From: CAWHQZ01 sp963831645
GTDB lineage: Bacteria; Pseudomonadota; Alphaproteobacteria; Rhizobiales; Aestuariivirgaceae
Length of the DNA stretch: 64,000 nucleotides
NCBI GenBank assembly: GCA_963831645.1
Contig: CAWHQZ010000034.1
Location: 62,001 to 126,000 of the forward strand
Direction: 5' to 3'
A program made the position numbers and the translations under genes. Positions within the stretch are counted from its first letter, which is position 1; every line of letters starts with the position of its first letter. Shown here in pieces: positions 60,101-64,000 of the stretch. Under the pieces are notes generated by a model, which saw only the letters and a list, made by a program, of their open reading frames with translations, had not been told where the DNA came from and made no database searches.

Positions 60101-60305
60101 CCTGGCGCCCCTGGTATGGGCACACGGTGCTTCGGAAATTGCCCGCCGCAGCGTCAGCACGCCGGTCTTCGTCGGCATGCTGGCGGCGAGCACCATCGGA
60201 ATCCTCCTGATCCCGATGCTTTACGTCGCGTTCCAAACGCTCCGGGAGCGGACACAGAGGAAACCGCAAGGCAAGCTGACGCCCCATGCGCAACCGGCCG
60301 AATGA
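57158..60305 (+). pseudogene. RND efflux permease (HAE1, AcrB/MexF-like), one frameshift
   Basis: Proton-driven multidrug transporter of 1048 residues after correction. TTG start (57158) opens ISSVFIDRPRLAIVVSIVIT; then PGASAEVLEATVAQPLESKI, GARPVPENQQFQVNVQTQGR, the helix IV proton-relay motif GIVVDDAIVVVENVER, and in the second half FGFEWTGTAFQEQRAGGQTG and AAKNAILIVEFAKDQRERGL. The frame breaks at about 59005 after GYSFLDFV, where SSSNTAFMVAVLQPFEDRK follows in the next frame; one surplus base explains it. Placed between the phosphoketolase arm and the DUF3141-pta-ackA arm. Confidence 0.88.
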
Positions 60306-60511
60306 TCCGCGTCGAGGAAGCAGGCATGATGACCCGAGCGGAGCAGCGAGATTAGAGCGTCACAATCTCATCGCAGCGAATTCCGCAAACGACTGGAGAA
60401 TGGAGATAGGCCATGTGCACGAAGACCGGGCCCCGCTGTCCACGGAGCGCGCATCCGCTCGAACTGCAAGGGAGCCCAACGCCGCGGTTCCAGACGCAGG
60501 AGAAACGAGCA

Positions 60512-62725
60512 ATGAGCCCCAATCTGAATGAACCTGCAGCCACGGCCCCGACCCAGGCCTCCGGCCCGTTGGCCGCGGCGACCGAGTACATCGTCGACGC
60601 CGCGCAGCGGAGCGTCCTGTTCTGGGATGTGATGCGGCAGCGCGGCAATCAGTACTACGAGCATATGGCCGAGGTCGCGCCGCACGTGCTCAGCTATGCG
60701 GCCGAGGTCGTGATCGATGGCCGCACGCTCGAACGGCCGGTCAACTACGCGCTTGCACGCATCATCCCGCCGAAGGGCGTCGACATCGACCCGAGGCGGC
60801 GTCCGTTCGTCGTCGTCGATCCGCGCGCCGGGCACGGGCCGGGCATCGGCGGCTTCAAGGCCGACAGCGAGATCGGCGTCGCCTTCAAGGCCGGCCATCC
60901 CTGCTATTTCGTCGGTTTCCTGCCCGATCCGGTGCCGGGCCAGACCCTCGAGGACATCGCGCGCGCCGAGGCGGTGTTCGTGGAGAAGGTGATCGCTCTT
61001 CATCCCGATGCGGACGCCAAGCCGTGCGTGATCGGCAACTGTCAAGCCGGCTGGGCCGTCATGATGCTCGCGGCGATGCGTCCCGAGCTGTTTGGCCCGA
61101 TCATCGTCGCCGGGTCGCCACTGTCCTATTGGGGCGGCGTGCACGGCAAGTACCCGATGCGCTACTCGGGCGGCCTGCTCGGCGGCAGCTGGCTCACCGC
61201 CCTCACCAGCGATCTGGGCCATGGCAAGTTCGACGGCACTTTTTTGGTGCAGAATTTCGAGAACCAGAATCCCGCCAACACGCTGTGGACCAAGCAGTAC
61301 AACCTGTACGCCAACATCGACACCGAGGCCCCGCGCTATCTCGGGTTCGAGCGCTGGTGGGGCGGGCACGTCAACCTGAACGGCGAAGAAATCCAGGCCA
61401 TCGTCGACAACCTCTTCATCGGCAACAAGCTCGCGGCGGGAATGATCAAGGCCTCGGATGGGACGATGATCGACCTGCGCAACATCCGTTCGCCGATCGT
61501 CGTGTTCTGCTCCAAGGGCGACAACGTCACGCCCCCGCAGCAGGCGCTCGGATGGATTCTCGACCTCTATGACGACGTCGACGACATCCGCCGACACGGC
61601 CAGACGATCGTCTACACCATTCACGAGTCCGCCGGTCATCTCGGAATTTTCGTGTCGACCGGGGTGGCGCGCAAGGAGTACGGCGAGTTCTCCAACAACA
61701 TCGAGCTGATCGATGTGCTGCCGCCCGGCCTCTACGAGGCGGTGTTCGAGCCGAAGCGCGAGGATACGGCGAGCCCCGACCTCGTCACCGGCGACTGGGT
61801 CATGCGCTGCGAGGCGCGCACCCTCCACGATATCCGCGCGCTGGGCGGCAACGATGCGGCGGACGAGCGGCGCTTCGCCACTGCGGCGCGGGTGTCGGAG
61901 ATCAATCTCGCCCTGTACCGCACGTTGGCCCAGCCCATGGTGCGCGCCATGACTTCGGAGCCTGCGGCCGAATGGCTGCATCGGCTGCATCCGCTGCGGC
62001 TGCAATATGAGCTGCTGTCCGGCAAGAATCCGTGGATGGCGCCGGTGGCCGCCATGGCGGACGCCGTGCGCGCGAACCGCCAGCCGGCGGCGGACAATCC
62101 GTTCCTCAAGCTGCAGGAGACCGTCTCCGAGCAGATCGTCGCCGGTCTCAATGCCTGGCGGGATGGGGTCGAAACGCTCGCCGAGCGCATGTTTCTTACG
62201 GTCTATGGCAATCCACTGCTGCAGGCCGCGGTCGGCGTCGACCCGGCGGATGCGCGGCCCCAGCGGAAGGCGGCAAAGATGCCGCTCCATCGCGAGCTGG
62301 TGGAGGGGCGGATCGCCGAGCTGAAATCGCGCATCGCCGGCGGCGACGTGCGGGAAGGCGCCATTCGCGCGCTCCTCTATGCCGGCATGCCGCGGGGCGC
62401 TGTCGACGAGCGCGGCTTCGAGGCCATTCGCCGGATGCGCACCATCCAGGACGGGATGGAGCGGCCGACGCTGGCCGAGTTCAAGGCCATGGTGCGCGAG
62501 CAGTACTTCATGCTGCTCATCGATCCGGAGGCGGCTTTCGCCGCGCTTCCCGAGCTGCTTCCCGATCCCTCGTTGCGGCGAAAGACGCTTGCCACCGTGC
62601 GCGGAGTGCTGAGCGCCGCAGGTGAGATCAGCGGCGAGATTGCCGAGCGGCTGGACCGGCTCGCGCAGGTCTTGGGGATCGAGACGAGGCGGGCAAGCCC
62701 CGCATACGCGAGCATGTCTGCGTAA
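60512..62725 (+). CDS. DUF3141 protein, alpha/beta hydrolase related to PHA synthase
   Basis: A 737-residue DUF3141 protein. The N-terminal half is an alpha/beta-hydrolase with a PhaC-like nucleophile box G-x-C-x-G in VIGNCQAGWAVMM (Cys177), a likely acid Asp337 in VVFCSKGDNVTPP and His376 in IHESAGHLGIF, the arrangement of polyhydroxyalkanoate synthases. The C-terminal 350 residues are helical and of unknown role. ATG 60512 follows AGGAG 9 bases upstream; a frame 33 codons longer has no support. It precedes phosphotransacetylase by 51 bp. In rhizobia this gene is often next to pta and ackA, so it may act on acyl-CoA/acyl phosphate or storage polymer. Activity unproven. Confidence 0.85.
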   Translation: MSPNLNEPAATAPTQASGPLAAATEYIVDAAQRSVLFWDVMRQRGNQYYEHMAEVAPHVLSYAAEVVIDGRTLERPVNYALARIIPPKGVDIDPRRRPFVVVDPRAGHGPGIGGFKADSEIGVAFKAGHPCYFVGFLPDPVPGQTLEDIARAEAVFVEKVIALHPDADAKPCVIGNCQAGWAVMMLAAMRPELFGPIIVAGSPLSYWGGVHGKYPMRYSGGLLGGSWLTALTSDLGHGKFDGTFLVQNFENQNPANTLWTKQYNLYANIDTEAPRYLGFERWWGGHVNLNGEEIQAIVDNLFIGNKLAAGMIKASDGTMIDLRNIRSPIVVFCSKGDNVTPPQQALGWILDLYDDVDDIRRHGQTIVYTIHESAGHLGIFVSTGVARKEYGEFSNNIELIDVLPPGLYEAVFEPKREDTASPDLVTGDWVMRCEARTLHDIRALGGNDAADERRFATAARVSEINLALYRTLAQPMVRAMTSEPAAEWLHRLHPLRLQYELLSGKNPWMAPVAAMADAVRANRQPAADNPFLKLQETVSEQIVAGLNAWRDGVETLAERMFLTVYGNPLLQAAVGVDPADARPQRKAAKMPLHRELVEGRIAELKSRIAGGDVREGAIRALLYAGMPRGAVDERGFEAIRRMRTIQDGMERPTLAEFKAMVREQYFMLLIDPEAAFAALPELLPDPSLRRKTLATVRGVLSAAGEISGEIAERLDRLAQVLGIETRRASPAYASMSA

Positions 62726-62776
62726 CAAGCCCACCACGTCCGCCCGGCGGGCACCTCCATGACAGGAGTCCTCCCG

Positions 62777-63742
62777 ATGCCAATCTCCCCAGCCGCCGCC
62801 CCCGCCCAGACTCATGCCAAATACGAGCGCTTGATCGCAGACGCCAAGCAGGTGCCGCCCGCCACTACAATCGTGGTCCATCCGTGCGACGAGACCTCGC
62901 TGCGCGGCGCCGCTGATGCGGCGACGGCCCGCATCATCATCCCCCTCCTCGTCGGGCCCAAGGCGAAAATCGCCGCGGCCGCACGGCAGCACAAGGTCGA
63001 TATCAGCCGCTTCGAGATTGTCGATGCGGCGCACACCGAGGATGCGGCCGCGCGCGCGGTCGAGCTGATCCACGAGGGCAAGGGCGAGCTTCTGATGAAG
63101 GGCAGCCTACACACCGACGAGCTCATGCGCGCGGTGACCGCCTCGGCAACCGGTCTGCGTACGGCGCGGCGGATCAGTCATGTCTTCATCATGGATGTGC
63201 CGACCTATCCGGAGACGCTGTTCATCACCGACGCGGCCATCAACATCTTTCCCGATCTCGACGCCAAGCGCGACATCATCCAGAACGCGATCGACCTGTT
63301 CACCCAGGTCGGGCTCGGCACGCCGCGGGTCGCCATCCTGTCGGCCGTCGAGACGGTCACCTCGAAGATCCCATCGACGATCGAGGCAGCGGCGCTGTGC
63401 AAGATGGCCGAGCGGGGCCAGATCACGGGCGGCATCCTCGACGGGCCGCTCGCCTTCGACAACGCCATCGATCCCGAAGCAGCGAAGATCAAGGGCATCA
63501 CATCCGCGGTCGCCGGCCGCGCGCAGATTCTGATCGTGCCCGATCTCGAAGCCGGAAACATGCTGGCCAAAAACTTGACGTTCCTCGCCAAGGCGGACGC
63601 GGCGGGAATGGTACTCGGCGCGCGCGTGCCGATCATTCTCACGTCGCGCGCGGATTCCGTGCGCACCCGGATGGCGTCCTGCGCGGTCGCGGTGCTTTAC
63701 GCCGACGCCCGGCGCAAGGCTTCACCATTGCCGGCCGCGTGA
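62777..63742 (+). CDS. pta: Phosphate acetyl/butyryltransferase
   Basis: Short PTA/PTB-class enzyme, about 321 residues, interconverting acetyl phosphate (or butyryl phosphate) and the CoA ester. Marks are AAATARIIIPLLVGPKAKI-like ADAATARIIIPLLVGPKAKI, GKGELLMKGSLHTDELM, SHVFIMDVPTYPETLFITDA and the C-terminal GARVPIILTSRADSVRTRMA. ATG 62777 has AGGAG 8 bases in front; an ATG six codons earlier is in frame. With phosphoketolase nearby it would turn acetyl phosphate into acetyl-CoA. Five bases before ackA, one operon with DUF3141. Confidence 0.9.
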   Translation: MPISPAAAPAQTHAKYERLIADAKQVPPATTIVVHPCDETSLRGAADAATARIIIPLLVGPKAKIAAAARQHKVDISRFEIVDAAHTEDAAARAVELIHEGKGELLMKGSLHTDELMRAVTASATGLRTARRISHVFIMDVPTYPETLFITDAAINIFPDLDAKRDIIQNAIDLFTQVGLGTPRVAILSAVETVTSKIPSTIEAAALCKMAERGQITGGILDGPLAFDNAIDPEAAKIKGITSAVAGRAQILIVPDLEAGNMLAKNLTFLAKADAAGMVLGARVPIILTSRADSVRTRMASCAVAVLYADARRKASPLPAA

Positions 63743-63746
63743 GATC

Positions 63747-63846
63747 ATGGACCGCATTCTCGTCGTCAACGCGGGCTCGTCCAGCGTCAAGTTCCAGCTG
63801 TTTGCTCTGGACGGGGCCGCGCAGCTCACGCGCAAGATCAGGCTGA
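63747..63846 (+). pseudogene. ackA: Acetate kinase, N-terminal fragment cut by an IS630 remnant
   Basis: ATG 63747 opens MDRILVVNAGSSSVKFQLFA, the invariant start of acetate kinase (phosphate-binding N-A-G-S-S-S). After about 32 codons, at KIRLK, similarity ends and the DNA becomes the 3' part of an IS630-type transposase. The kinase frame runs into a stop at 63888-63890. The rest of ackA is not in the window and may lie beyond the insertion. If the gene is dead, acetyl phosphate from phosphoketolase could only leave through Pta. Confidence 0.82.
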
Positions 63847-64000
63847 AGATCATCCTTCCAGGCGGATCTGCTCGATCCAGTCCAAGATGAGAGGGGTCGC
63901 CTCCTTGTCATCCTCGACAATCTCAGCACTCATAAGCCGAAGGACGACCGCTGGCTCAAGCGCCATCCCAACGTCCAATTCCACTTCACGCCGACCCGGG
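63847..64000 (+). mobile_element. IS630-family transposase fragment (runs off the window)
   Basis: From about 63847 the plus strand reads SSFQADLLDPVQDERGRLLV, then ILDNLSTHKPKDDRWLKRHP and NVQFHFTPTR to the end. The D-N-x-x-x-H and FTPT motifs are those of the C-terminal catalytic part of IS630/Tc1-mariner transposases. An in-frame stop lies just before (63844-63846), so the N-terminal part is missing here. The element continues past the window edge. Confidence 0.82.

Noticed and set aside
60368..63073. A 901-codon minus-strand frame across DUF3141 and pta
   Set aside because: Third-position GC bias keeps the antisense frame open; the plus-strand genes have clear catalytic motifs and ribosome sites, the antisense product has none.

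Overview
The window looks like chromosomal DNA of a high-GC alphaproteobacterium, most likely of the Hyphomicrobiales (Bradyrhizobium/Rhodopseudomonas/Xanthobacteraceae-like). The reasons are the F0-only ATP synthase operon atpI-B-E-b'-b without the F1 genes, the ctaC-D-B-x-G-E cytochrome oxidase operon joined to thrC, an M16 protease and a rimJ-like gene, an IalB-type protein, a tandem glycine riboswitch before gcvTHP, and IS110/IS630 remnants and intergenic palindromes typical of the order. No rRNA, tRNA or CRISPR array was seen.

Region 1 (1-31.1 kb) is dense housekeeping DNA: the tail of an upstream gene, smc, the F0 operon with a good promoter, gcvT-gcvH-gcvP under a tandem glycine riboswitch, a YbaK-type deacylase, rnhA, a peroxiredoxin, a DsbD-like periplasmic domain protein, yqgE, a large membrane EAL protein with a candidate ATT start, rimJ-like, M16 protease, thrC, the ctaE-G-x-B-D-C group, ialB-like, tldD (one frameshift), a DUF937 gene and gshA.

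Region 2 (31.1-40.8 kb) is an eroded accessory segment: intergenic palindromes, a 170-bp element with 32-bp inverted ends abutting a broken IS110-type transposase, a 23-bp-stem hairpin, a tetR gene whose 5' end and operator are duplicated 1.5 kb away, decayed acetoacetate decarboxylase and 3-hydroxybutyrate dehydrogenase genes, a secreted Pro/Gly-rich protein, a frameshifted RND efflux pair, a DUF4239 membrane protein and an unknown small protein.

Region 3 (40.9-64 kb) is a carbon-metabolism island. Five genes read leftward as one apparent operon: phosphoketolase, transketolase, a single ORF fusing ribose-5-phosphate isomerase B, transaldolase and glucose-6-phosphate isomerase, a GH94 glycan phosphorylase resembling the C-terminal half of cyclic beta-1,2-glucan synthase, and a PF10091 glucanase-like protein. 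An FNR/FixK-type box lies upstream of the phosphoketolase. Rightward from 55.8 kb come a second RND pair, a DUF3141 protein with a PHA-synthase-like catalytic triad, phosphotransacetylase, and an acetate kinase cut off by an IS630 fragment. Together the two arms encode most of a phosphoketolase-based ('non-oxidative glycolysis') route from a glucan through fructose-6-phosphate to acetyl phosphate and acetyl-CoA, possibly induced by low oxygen. Rpe, aldolase, triose-phosphate isomerase and FBPase are not in the window.

A striking feature is that nearly every large gene after about 28.8 kb carries a frameshift, and outside the clearly decayed adc/bdhA pair and transposase all nine are explainable as a single inserted base. 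This may be real decay or a sequence-quality artefact and affects every functional reading of regions 2 and 3.
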